A stretch of 32,841 bases of DNA. It comes from Clostridia bacterium. Its GTDB lineage: Bacteria > Bacillota > Clostridia > TANB77 > UBA1234. The position numbers and the translations under genes were made by a program. The notes below the pieces were generated by a model. The model saw only the letters and a program-made list of their open reading frames with translations, ran no database searches and was not told the DNA's origin. Where the stretch lies: NCBI GenBank assembly GCA_017469465.1, contig JAFUGH010000014.1:107773-140613 (forward strand). The letters run 5' to 3'. Positions 6,384 to 13,323 of the stretch are shown one piece after another; position 1 is the first letter of the stretch; the number at the start of each line of letters is the position of its first letter.

Positions 6384-6668
6384 CTATACCAAATAAACAG
6401 CAGTTCCATATGCAAATATTTCTACAACTTCTTTATCTCCACTAAAGCCACCATTTTCTCTTATTCGATATTCAAATTGACAATTAATAACAGCATCGCC
6501 ATCTAATTCGATGCATTTTTTTCTTAATTTGTTTTTCACTTTATCAAAAGCCTTATTGGGATCAGCTCCTCTTAGAATTCCTTCTTTACAAGAATCTAAT
6601 GCAAATATTGCATCTATTACTTCATAGTCATTATTAATGTCTCCAGTACTAATGATAATATCTTCCAT
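6384..6668 (-). CDS. YbjQ/DUF74-like (heavy-metal-binding domain family) protein
   Basis: A 94-residue protein with the usual order of this family: an N-terminal I-I-I-S-T strand, a central helix with A-F-D-K-V-K-N-K-L-R-K-K-C, then G-D-A-V-I-N-C-Q-F-E-Y and a final A-Y-G-T-A-V strand. The family forms small oligomeric beta-rich proteins annotated as heavy-metal binding, with poorly known function. I prefer the ATG at 6666-6668, six bases from GAGGTGA; the other ATG at 6672-6674 sits directly against that site. It is a single-gene unit. Confidence 0.75.
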   Translation of the reverse strand: MEDIIISTGDINNDYEVIDAIFALDSCKEGILRGADPNKAFDKVKNKLRKKCIELDGDAVINCQFEYRIRENGGFSGDKEVVEIFAYGTAVYLV

Positions 6669-6755
6669 ATTCATTCACCTCGTTTTATATTATAACATTG
6701 ACGGGAAGAAAATGAAAAGAGTTTTTAAAAATAGTGTGAATATGTTGATAAACGA

Positions 6756-6784
6756 TTGTGAGAATATAAAAAATGTGATATAGT
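6756..6784 (+). promoter_or_regulatory. Promoter of the zinc peptidase gene
   Basis: TTGTGA (6756-6761) and TATAGT (6779-6784) are separated by 17 bases, about 25 bases upstream of the start codon. Confidence 0.6.
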
Positions 6785-6809
6785 ATAAGGACGTAAAGGA
6801 GGAATGAAA

Positions 6810-7496
6810 ATGACAGTTGAACAGTACTATATATTATTTATGATAAGTTTTGCAATTACATTAATTGCACAAATAATGGTTAAGTCAAGGTATAATAAAT
6901 ATAAGCAAATTTCAAACAGTTCAGGAATCAATGGAGAGAATATTGCTAGAAGAATTTTAGATGAAAACGGAATGCAAGATGTTAAGATTATTCCGACCAA
7001 AGGAACATTAACAGATAATTATAATCCAACAAAAAGAACGGTGAATTTATCAGAAGATATTTTTTATGGAACTACAATTGCAGGAATTGCAGTAGCTGCA
7101 CATGAATGTGGTCATGCAATTCAACATCATGAAAACTATGCTTTTTTGAAATTAAGAATGAGTATGGTACCCGTTTTAAATATTACATCAAAGTTTAGTT
7201 ATGCTATAATTATGGCAGGATATTTTTTAGGTCTTTTAGGGCTATTTAAAATTGGTATTATATTAGAATCAGTTGCCGTTTTATTTCATGTTGTTACGTT
7301 ACCAGTAGAATTTGATGCTTCAAGGAGAGGTTTAAAACAATTGCAGTCATTTGGAATATTTGATAGTGTAGAACTTTCCGGATGTAGAAAAATGTTAACA
7401 GCTGCTGCGCTTACATATGTTGGAGCAGCTCTTTCAGCTATTGTAAGTTTACTTAGATTAATATTAATGTTTAATAATTCTAGAAGAAGAGATTAA
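6810..7496 (+). CDS. YugP-type neutral zinc metallopeptidase, membrane protein
   Basis: A 228-residue membrane protein of the Zn_peptidase_2 (YugP) family. A membrane helix at residues 5-24 is followed by a cytosolic stretch with N-I-A-R-R-I-L-D-E-N-G-M and the family signature Y-N-P-T-K-R-T-V-N-L-S. The zinc motif H-E-C-G-H-A-I-Q-H is at about residue 97, and hydrophobic segments follow at 120-160 and near the C terminus. Zinc is bound by the two histidines of HExxH plus a downstream ligand. ATG 6810 is preferred because the AAAGGAGG site is 7 bases away; ATG 6804 is almost touching it. The physiological substrate is unknown. It is the only gene of its transcription unit. Confidence 0.88.
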   Translation: MTVEQYYILFMISFAITLIAQIMVKSRYNKYKQISNSSGINGENIARRILDENGMQDVKIIPTKGTLTDNYNPTKRTVNLSEDIFYGTTIAGIAVAAHECGHAIQHHENYAFLKLRMSMVPVLNITSKFSYAIIMAGYFLGLLGLFKIGIILESVAVLFHVVTLPVEFDASRRGLKQLQSFGIFDSVELSGCRKMLTAAALTYVGAALSAIVSLLRLILMFNNSRRRD

Positions 7497-7538
7497 ATGT
7501 AAAAAATATTTAAATTATGTAAATATTTTTTAAAAAAC

Positions 7539-7568
7539 TTGACTTATTATGAAGAAGCATGTTATACT
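7539..7568 (+). promoter_or_regulatory. Promoter of the ABC-2 exporter leader
   Basis: TTGACT (7539-7544) and TATACT (7563-7568) are 18 bases apart. Transcription would start near 7575, leaving a leader of about 180 bases before the ABC ATPase gene. Confidence 0.65.
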
Positions 7569-7602
7569 GCAACCAATCTAGAATAAATAATTATTTAGTG
7601 AG

Positions 7603-7715
7603 TATGTAATAGTTAGTTACCAAACTAACGAAGCTACATAGGAGCTTGTAGAGCTCTACACGTTTATAAAGATAAGCGGAGTCACTACCATTTTGGGAGT
7701 GTACTTCGCTTTTTT
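7603..7715 (+). promoter_or_regulatory. Structured leader RNA with intrinsic terminator (attenuator or riboswitch candidate)
   Basis: Three successive structures are visible. The first is TATGTA (7603-7608)/TACATA (7635-7640) enclosing GTTAGTT (7612-7618)/AACTAAC (7623-7629). The second is GAGCT (7642-7646)/AGCTC (7652-7656). The last is a terminator, AAGCGGAGT (7674-7682)/ACTTCGCTT (7703-7711), with an inner CACT/AGTG stem and six T at 7710-7715. The terminator sits 41 bases before the ABC ATPase start and well after the previous gene, so it should control read-through into the operon. I could not match the conserved core of any riboswitch I know, nor a T-box. Confidence 0.55.
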
Positions 7716-7756
7716 GCATTCTAGAATTATTAAAAAGCCAAGAAGGAGGGGATAAT

Positions 7757-8740
7757 ATGGCGATAATTGAAGTAAATAATTTGAACAAAAATTTTTGCGT
7801 AAAGTTAAAAGAAAAAGGACTTAGTGGAAGTTTAAAATCCGTGATTAAACCAAACTACAAAAAAATCGAAGCAGTAAAAGGAGTTAGTTTTGAAGTTCAA
7901 GAAGGGGAAGTAATAGCATTTATTGGACCAAATGGGGCTGGTAAAAGTACAACAATTAAAATGATGACTGGGATTCTCTATCCTGATAATGGCGTTGTGA
8001 AAGTCTTAGGAATCGATCCGACGAAGCAAAGAAAGAAACTAGCTTATGAAATAGGAACAGTATTTGGACAAAAAGAGCAACTTTGGATGCACTTAACGCC
8101 ATATGATAATTTCAAATTTTTTGGCGCTATTTATGATATTTCTGAAGAAGATACTGAAAAGAGAATTGCTGAGTTGACTGAAATTTTTGATTTGGAAGAT
8201 TTTATCAATACACCTGTAAGAAATCTAAGCTTGGGGCAACGAATTCGTTGTGAGATTGTAGCTGCGTTAATTCATAGACCTAAAGTACTTTTCTTGGATG
8301 AACCGACGATAGGACTAGATCCAGTAGTAAAAGATAGTATTAGAAAAATTATTAAGAAAATGAATAAGGAATATCATACAACGGTATTTTTAACAAGTCA
8401 TGATATTTCCGATATTGAGAAGCTTTGTAAAAGGGTTATCATTATTAATAATGGACAAATTGTAATGGATGACTCTATGGAAAATTTAAAATATCATTAT
8501 TTAAATAAGAAAATTGTAGAGTTAAAGTTGAATAAAAAAGTTGATTTAAATAATATTGATGGAATTGAAATTTTGAAGCAAAAAGGAAATAGTATGAAAC
8601 TTGACATTGATTTGAAAAAGAAAACCTTGTCTGATGTTTTAAAATTGATTAATCCAGATGACATTATTGATATTAATATTTCAAATACTCCACTAGAAGA
8701 AATCATTAGCGAAATATATAGAAAGGAGCAATCATTATGA
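7757..8740 (+). CDS. ABC-2 type exporter, ATP-binding protein
   Basis: The 327-residue ATPase has Walker A G-P-N-G-A-G-K-S-T (57-65), signature N-L-S-L-G-Q-R, Walker B V-L-F-L-D-E-P-T and switch T-S-H-D. The long N-terminal extension before Walker A and the roughly 100-residue C-terminal domain fit the COG4586 type, which pairs with two dissimilar ABC-2 permeases (COG4587 and COG3694), exactly the order seen here. Its start follows AAGGAGGGGATAAT. The stop overlaps the next start (ATGA, 8737-8740). The substrate is unknown; related systems are loosely linked to peptide, drug or lipid export. Confidence 0.9.
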   Translation: MAIIEVNNLNKNFCVKLKEKGLSGSLKSVIKPNYKKIEAVKGVSFEVQEGEVIAFIGPNGAGKSTTIKMMTGILYPDNGVVKVLGIDPTKQRKKLAYEIGTVFGQKEQLWMHLTPYDNFKFFGAIYDISEEDTEKRIAELTEIFDLEDFINTPVRNLSLGQRIRCEIVAALIHRPKVLFLDEPTIGLDPVVKDSIRKIIKKMNKEYHTTVFLTSHDISDIEKLCKRVIIINNGQIVMDDSMENLKYHYLNKKIVELKLNKKVDLNNIDGIEILKQKGNSMKLDIDLKKKTLSDVLKLINPDDIIDINISNTPLEEIISEIYRKEQSL

Positions 8741-9528
8741 GAAAGTATTTGTACATTTATAAAGCGGAAGTAATGAGTGCTCTTCAGTATATAGGTAACT
8801 TGATTTTTAACTCGTTCAGCTATTATATTTTGATTTTTATATTATTTAGTTTATGGAATTATGTGTATGACGATCCAACGCAGCTAATTAATGGGTATTC
8901 AAAAAGCCAAATGATATGGTATGTCATCAGTACGGAAATATTATGGAAAATATATAATGGCAGAAAGTTATGTAGAAAAATATGTGATGATGTTAGAAGT
9001 GGAAATATTGCATATAACATGAATAAACCATATAGCTATATTGGATATATTCTTTCTAGTCATTTAGGAGAAGGAACGGTTAAATCGGTTATTTACATTG
9101 TGCTTGGAATGAGTATTGGATTGTGCTTTTTAGGAAGTTTTCCAAATGCATCGATAATTAGTATACTAACTGTTTTACTGACTAGTTTTCTTGCTGTAAT
9201 TATTGATGCACTGTTTGTTATTTTTATAGGATTATTTTCATTCTATATAGAAGATGCTAATCCGATTTATTGGGTATATAGTAAATTTATATTAATACTT
9301 GGAACTATTTTTCCAATTGAGTTTTTTCCACTTACACTTCAAAAAGTATTTGCATATAGTCCTATATATGGAATATGCTATGGACCTGCCAAGATGTTTG
9401 TTGACTTTAGCTATAGTGGTGCTATCAATATTATTACTTTCCAAATTATTTACATTATGATAGCTTATGTATTATGTACAAGACTATATGGGAAAGGAGT
9501 GAAAAAATTAAATGTTAACGGCGGTTAG
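8737..9528 (+). CDS. ABC-2 type exporter, permease 1
   Basis: A 263-residue integral membrane protein with about six hydrophobic segments (near residues 20-43, 60-75, 110-130, 140-165, 180-200, 235-255). An amphipathic stretch carries charged residues around W-K-I-Y-N-G-R-K-L-C-R-K, and D-D-V-R-S-G-N-I follows, the cytoplasmic element seen in this permease type. It is translationally coupled to the ATPase by a 4-base overlap and overlaps the next permease by 17 bases. It should form a heterodimer with that permease. Confidence 0.85.
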   Translation: MRKYLYIYKAEVMSALQYIGNLIFNSFSYYILIFILFSLWNYVYDDPTQLINGYSKSQMIWYVISTEILWKIYNGRKLCRKICDDVRSGNIAYNMNKPYSYIGYILSSHLGEGTVKSVIYIVLGMSIGLCFLGSFPNASIISILTVLLTSFLAVIIDALFVIFIGLFSFYIEDANPIYWVYSKFILILGTIFPIEFFPLTLQKVFAYSPIYGICYGPAKMFVDFSYSGAINIITFQIIYIMIAYVLCTRLYGKGVKKLNVNGG

Positions 9529-10306
9529 AAATCAATTGAAAGTAACATTACTTTCAATAAAATATGGATTAATGAGGGAGATGTTAAATAAGGTTACTTT
9601 TGTGATGAATATTGTTTTTATGATATTAAATAATGCAGGTTTTATTGTTCAATGGCTTATCATTTATTCTCTAAAAAGTGATATTGGTGGATATACTTTT
9701 AAACAAGTCTTGCTATTGTGGGGATTTGCCGCAGGAACTTATGGCTTTTCACATTTCTTCTTCAAAAAGGCTTTTTCACTATCTGATACGATTACAAATG
9801 GAAAGCTAGATTCTTATTTAGTTCAGCCTAAAAATGTATTGATTAGTGCAATTACGTCAGATGTTGAAACATCTGCATTAGGAGATATGCTTTACGGAAT
9901 AATTATGCTGATAGTTAGTGGACTAACATTTTCTAAATTTGTATTGTTTATAGTATTTTCTATTTGTGGTGGAATCATTACTACATCAGTAGCAGTTATA
10001 TTAGCAAGCTTGAGCTTTTGGATAAAGAAAGCAGATATGATTGCTGATACAGGAAATAATTTAATTATTCATTTTGCAACATATCCAGGCGGAATTTTTA
10101 ATGGTATTTCTAAAATTTTGTTATATACTATCATACCAGTTGGAATAATAGACTATATTCCTGTTACTATCTTAAGTAAGTTTAATTTTGGATTGATGAT
10201 ATTAGTAATTGGACTAACTATAGTTTGGACAGCATTTGCATTTATTATTTTCTATAAAGGATTAAGAAAGTATTCGTCATCTAATTTGATGATTGCAAAA
10301 ATTTAA
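9512..10306 (+). CDS. ABC-2 type exporter, permease 2
   Basis: A 264-residue membrane protein with six predicted helices. The motif D-T-I-T-N-G-K-L-D-S-Y-L-V-Q-P near residues 90-105 is typical of the ABC-2 (DUF990-like) permeases that accompany COG4586 ATPases. Its start lies inside the end of permease 1, preceded by GGAAAGGAGTG. It is the last gene of the exporter operon; no clear terminator separates it from the importer genes starting 77 bases later. Confidence 0.85.
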   Translation: MLTAVRNQLKVTLLSIKYGLMREMLNKVTFVMNIVFMILNNAGFIVQWLIIYSLKSDIGGYTFKQVLLLWGFAAGTYGFSHFFFKKAFSLSDTITNGKLDSYLVQPKNVLISAITSDVETSALGDMLYGIIMLIVSGLTFSKFVLFIVFSICGGIITTSVAVILASLSFWIKKADMIADTGNNLIIHFATYPGGIFNGISKILLYTIIPVGIIDYIPVTILSKFNFGLMILVIGLTIVWTAFAFIIFYKGLRKYSSSNLMIAKI

Positions 10307-10382
10307 ATAAATGTCACATTTTTTTAATTTCAAACATAATATTATCATGTAAACTGAATAACTTTTCAAGGAGGTAAGAATA

Positions 10383-11144
10383 ATGTTTGAAAGCTTGAGA
10401 CTTGAAAAGATAACGAAAATCTACCAAGATGACAATGGAGAAACAGTTGCAATCAATGATTTTAGTTATACTTTCAAAAGAGGACATTTTGTAAGCATTA
10501 TTGGACCTAGTGGATGTGGTAAATCGACGCTACTTTCTATTATTGGTGGGCTAGAATCTCAAACTTCAGGCATAATTTACATGGATAATTCCATACTTAC
10601 AAGAAAGAACAATAACATAGGATATATGTTGCAAAAAGATTATTTGTTAAGCTATCGGACAGTATTCGAAAATGTTTTATTAGGTGTTCAGATTAGGAAG
10701 ATGAAATCTAGGGCAACGTTTGAATATGCCAAGGAATTGCTAGATAAATATGGATTAGGTGAATTTAAGGATAAGTATCCTTCGCAATTATCTGGAGGTA
10801 TGAGACAACGTGTAGCGCTGATAAGAACATTAGCTACGAAACCAGACATATTACTTTTGGATGAAGCTTTTTCGGCATTGGATTATCAAACACGTCTTCA
10901 AGTAACAGATGACGTATATCAGATAATTAAAGCTGAAGGTAAAACAACTATCATGGTGACACATGATATCCCAGAGGCGATAAGCATGTCAGATGAAGTT
11001 ATCGTGCTAACAAAGCGACCGAGTAAAATTGAAGCAGAATATCAAATTCTTTTTGATATTCCCAATAGAACACCTCTTACATGTAGAGAGAATCCAAAGT
11101 TTTCAATGTATTTTGATGAAATTTGGAAGTCTCTGAATCAATAA
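10383..11144 (+). CDS. NitT/TauT (SsuB-like) ABC importer, ATP-binding protein
   Basis: A 253-residue ATPase with Walker A G-P-S-G-C-G-K-S-T (41-49), a Q loop at Y-M-L-Q-K-D, signature L-S-G-G-M-R-Q-R, Walker B I-L-L-L-D-E-A and switch T-H-D-I-P-E-A-I. The L-D-E-A-F-S-A-L-D and T-H-D-I-x-E-A sequences are characteristic of the nitrate/sulfonate/taurine/thiamine-precursor ATPases. It has an AAGGAGG site 6 bases before ATG. The permease and binding-protein genes follow on the same strand, completing a B-C-A importer. The substrate cannot be told from the ATPase. Confidence 0.9.
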   Translation: MFESLRLEKITKIYQDDNGETVAINDFSYTFKRGHFVSIIGPSGCGKSTLLSIIGGLESQTSGIIYMDNSILTRKNNNIGYMLQKDYLLSYRTVFENVLLGVQIRKMKSRATFEYAKELLDKYGLGEFKDKYPSQLSGGMRQRVALIRTLATKPDILLLDEAFSALDYQTRLQVTDDVYQIIKAEGKTTIMVTHDIPEAISMSDEVIVLTKRPSKIEAEYQILFDIPNRTPLTCRENPKFSMYFDEIWKSLNQ

Positions 11145-11176
11145 AACATAGAAAACATGTAAAGGAGGTGAATCAC

Positions 11177-11200
11177 ATGAAATATTGCGACCTTGGATGA
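11177..11200 (+). other. Seven-codon ORF in front of the permease gene
   Basis: The strong ribosome binding site AAAGGAGGTG (11161-11170) is ideally spaced for ATG 11177. That ATG opens only M-K-Y-C-D-L-G before a TGA (11198-11200), which overlaps ATG 11197 in the permease frame. It could be a leader peptide that couples translation, or the trace of a changed start. Confidence 0.4.
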
Positions 11201-11214
11201 AGGAGTTGAAAATC

Positions 11215-12021
11215 ATGAATAAAAAGATGTTGACGGAACGTGAAAAATATTTACGTGATAAAAAGCGGAAAAAATTTCTTGTTCTTGTCTCACAAATAGG
11301 CTTACTTATTTTTTTGATTGCAATTTGGGAAATACTTGCCAATACAGGAATTATTGATAGTTTTATCACAAGTAAGCCGTCTCGTGTTGTAGAAACATTT
11401 TTTAAAATGCTTTCAGAGGATTTACTGAAACACGTTGGAATTACTTGCTTTGAGACAATTATTGGATTTGTATTGGGCACCATCATGGGAACGCTGATTG
11501 CGACTATTCTTTGGTGGTCTCCGTTTTTGTCTAAGGTAATGGCACCGTTTTTGGTAGTCTTGAATAGTCTTCCTAAAGTTGCACTAGGTCCGGTGATTAT
11601 TGTATGGGTTGGTGCTGGTATGCCAGCCATTATTACTATGGCACTAGCAATTTCTTTGGTGGTGACAATTCTTGATATGCTAAATGGTTTTATTGCAACA
11701 GATCAAAACCGGATTAAGATGGTAAAAACATTTGGAGCAAACAAGTTTCAAGTTTTTACAAAAGTCGTTTTCCCATCTAATGTTTCTACACTTTTAAATG
11801 TACTAAAGGTCAACATTGGTCTTTCAATGGTTGGTGTTATCACAGGTGAATTTTTGGTATCTAAAGGAGGACTTGGACACTTAATTGTTTATGGCGGTCA
11901 GGTTTTTAACCTTGACTTGGTCATGACAAGTGTCATTTTACTTGCTATAGTTGCAAGTATTATGTACTATGCTGTCGTCTTGCTCGAAAAGCTTATTAGC
12001 CAAAAGGGCAAGTGGCAATAA
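11215..12021 (+). CDS. NitT/TauT (SsuC-like) ABC importer, permease
   Basis: A 268-residue binding-protein-dependent permease. Six membrane helices start at about residue 20 (F-L-V-L-V-S-Q-I-G-L-L-I-F-L-I-A-I). The EAA-type cytoplasmic loop I-K-M-V-K-T-F-G-A-N-K-F-Q-V-F-T-K-V-V-F-P, which docks on the ATPase, lies at about residues 160-180. The start is ambiguous: ATG 11215 has AAGGAG 9 bases upstream and is preferred, while in-frame ATG 11197 could be reached by coupling from the seven-codon ORF. From here to 13033 codon use is less AT-biased than in the ATPase gene, so the operon looks mosaic. Confidence 0.85.
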   Translation: MNKKMLTEREKYLRDKKRKKFLVLVSQIGLLIFLIAIWEILANTGIIDSFITSKPSRVVETFFKMLSEDLLKHVGITCFETIIGFVLGTIMGTLIATILWWSPFLSKVMAPFLVVLNSLPKVALGPVIIVWVGAGMPAIITMALAISLVVTILDMLNGFIATDQNRIKMVKTFGANKFQVFTKVVFPSNVSTLLNVLKVNIGLSMVGVITGEFLVSKGGLGHLIVYGGQVFNLDLVMTSVILLAIVASIMYYAVVLLEKLISQKGKWQ

Positions 12022-12040
12022 ATAAAAGGAGGTCTTCAAT

Positions 12041-13033
12041 ATGAAGCGGTTTGTTGCAATGTTGTTAGTAGTACTGATGGTCCTTACTTTCTCAACTTAC
12101 TCTTTGGCAGAAGAAAAGGTTGTTAGAGTGAGTGAAGTTACTCACTCGGTTTTCTATGCTCCCCAGTATGTTGCTATCAATCTTGGAATGTTCGAAAAAC
12201 ATGGTCTTAAGGTTGAGTTGATAAACAGTCAGGGCGCAGATAAAGTTATGACTGCTGTTCTTTCTGGTCAGGTTGATATTGGCTTTGCTGGACCGGAGGC
12301 CTCTATCTACGTGTACCTTCAAGGAAAAGAGGACTATCCTCAGGTGTTTGCGCAATTGACGCAGCGTGATGGTTCTTTTTTGGTTGGACGTGAGAAGGAG
12401 GAAAACTTCGAGTGGACCAATCTGAAGGGGATGCATGTGCTACCAGGTAGAAAGGGTGGTATGCCGTATATGGCACTTATGTATGTCATTCGGCAAAATG
12501 GTCTTGATCCCGAAATAGATATGAACTTTGACAATAGCATTAGTTTTGATGCTATGACAGGTGCATTCTTGGGTGGAATTGGAGACTATGTTACCATCTT
12601 TGAACCGACTGCAACTATGGTGGAAATGGAAGGAAGAGGCTATATTGTTGCATCTGTTGGTGAAGCGGCAGGTGAGATTCCTTATACTGCTTACTTTGCT
12701 AATAGGAGTTACATTGAGAATAATCCTGATGTGATTCAAAGCTTTGTGGATGCAATTTATGAAGGGCAAGTTTGGATACAAACTCATACAGCCAAAGAAA
12801 TTGCTGAAGTAATTGCTCCTTCTTTTCCGGATAGTGATGTAGATGTGTTGGAAACGGTAGCACAGCGTTATAAGGACATTGATGCTTGGAATCATACTCC
12901 CATTATGACGAAGGAATCGTTTGAAAGAATGGAAGATGTGATTGAGCAAGCTGGTGAGCTTAGCAGTCGTGCACCGTTCGAAGCCATTGTCACTAATCAG
13001 TATGCTGAATTTGCTGTTAGTTCAGCAGATTAA
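12041..13033 (+). CDS. NMT1/SsuA-like ABC importer, substrate-binding protein
   Basis: A 330-residue exported protein. Residues 1-23 form a signal peptide (K-R, hydrophobic core, cleavage expected after Y-S-L-A), then the type II periplasmic-binding fold of the NitT/TauT/THI5 group: V-F-Y-A-P-Q-Y-V-A-I-N-L-G-M-F, V-M-T-A-V-L-S-G-Q-V-D-I-G-F-A-G-P-E, then the second lobe. No lipobox cysteine is present, which is odd for a Gram-positive binding protein. It might be released, held by the uncleaved signal, or act through the permease. Substrates of the group include sulfonates, nitrate, pyrimidine thiamine precursors and riboflavin; nothing here decides among them. A good AAAGGAGG site precedes the start. 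Confidence 0.85.
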   Translation: MKRFVAMLLVVLMVLTFSTYSLAEEKVVRVSEVTHSVFYAPQYVAINLGMFEKHGLKVELINSQGADKVMTAVLSGQVDIGFAGPEASIYVYLQGKEDYPQVFAQLTQRDGSFLVGREKEENFEWTNLKGMHVLPGRKGGMPYMALMYVIRQNGLDPEIDMNFDNSISFDAMTGAFLGGIGDYVTIFEPTATMVEMEGRGYIVASVGEAAGEIPYTAYFANRSYIENNPDVIQSFVDAIYEGQVWIQTHTAKEIAEVIAPSFPDSDVDVLETVAQRYKDIDAWNHTPIMTKESFERMEDVIEQAGELSSRAPFEAIVTNQYAEFAVSSAD

Positions 13034-13045
13034 AACTAATGCTCA

Positions 13046-13070
13046 GAGGGTACCATTTTTTGGTACCCTC
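13046..13070 (+). terminator. Hairpin after the importer operon
   Basis: GAGGGTACCA (13046-13055) pairs perfectly with TGGTACCCTC (13061-13070) around five T. The sequence after it is AT-rich but without a pure T run. It ends the importer operon and directly abuts the large inverted repeat. Confidence 0.65.
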
Positions 13071-13073
13071 AAT

Positions 13074-13268
13074 TTATAATTTGTCGGTTTAGGCCATTGG
13101 GGACGGAGTTTTTGGCATTTTTCGACCATTAGGGACGGAGAATTTTGTTTTTTTAAATAACAAGATTAACAATTTTTGAGAAAATAAAAAAAACCAAAAT
13201 CCTCCGTCCCTAATGGTCGAAAAATGCCAAAAACTCCGTCCCCAATGGCCTAAACCGACAAATTATAA
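13074..13268. repeat. Large inverted repeat, REP/MITE-like
   Basis: Arms 13074-13140 and 13202-13268 are perfect inverted copies over 67 bp, extended inward by about a dozen more with one mismatch and one indel. The inner spacer is about 60 bases and AT-rich. Each arm holds two near-identical copies of CCATTGGGGACGGAG / CCATTAGGGACGGAG. Paired GGGACGGAG palindromes of this style are, to my knowledge, found around REP-associated tyrosine transposases; no transposase gene is present here, so this would be a non-autonomous copy. As RNA it would fold into a very long stem. Confidence 0.85.
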
Positions 13269-13323
13269 TTTATGATAGTAAAAAAAATAGATTTATTATA
13301 AAATATGTATATAAAGAAATGAA

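Noticed and set aside
7570-7756. Known riboswitch or T-box in the exporter leader
   Set aside because: I looked for cores of the SAM, TPP, purine, FMN, cobalamin, lysine, glycine, M-box, yybP-ykoY, ykkC, fluoride, THF and c-di-GMP classes and for the T-box AGGGTGG element; none is present. Kept only as an unassigned leader.
7591-7788. 65-codon minus-strand open frame over the exporter leader
   Set aside because: It runs through the terminator and into the start of the ATPase gene, with no ribosome binding site; the leader structure explains the region better.
10307-10382. TPP riboswitch ahead of the NMT1-type importer
   Set aside because: The gap is only 76 bases, AT-rich, and lacks the CTGAGA and related TPP core elements, so a thiamine-precursor role is not supported by the sequence.
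11103-12949. Minus-strand open frames opposite the importer ATPase, permease and binding-protein genes
   Set aside because: They lie entirely or almost entirely antisense to genes with clear domains, have no ribosome binding sites and have cysteine/serine/histidine-rich shadow compositions.
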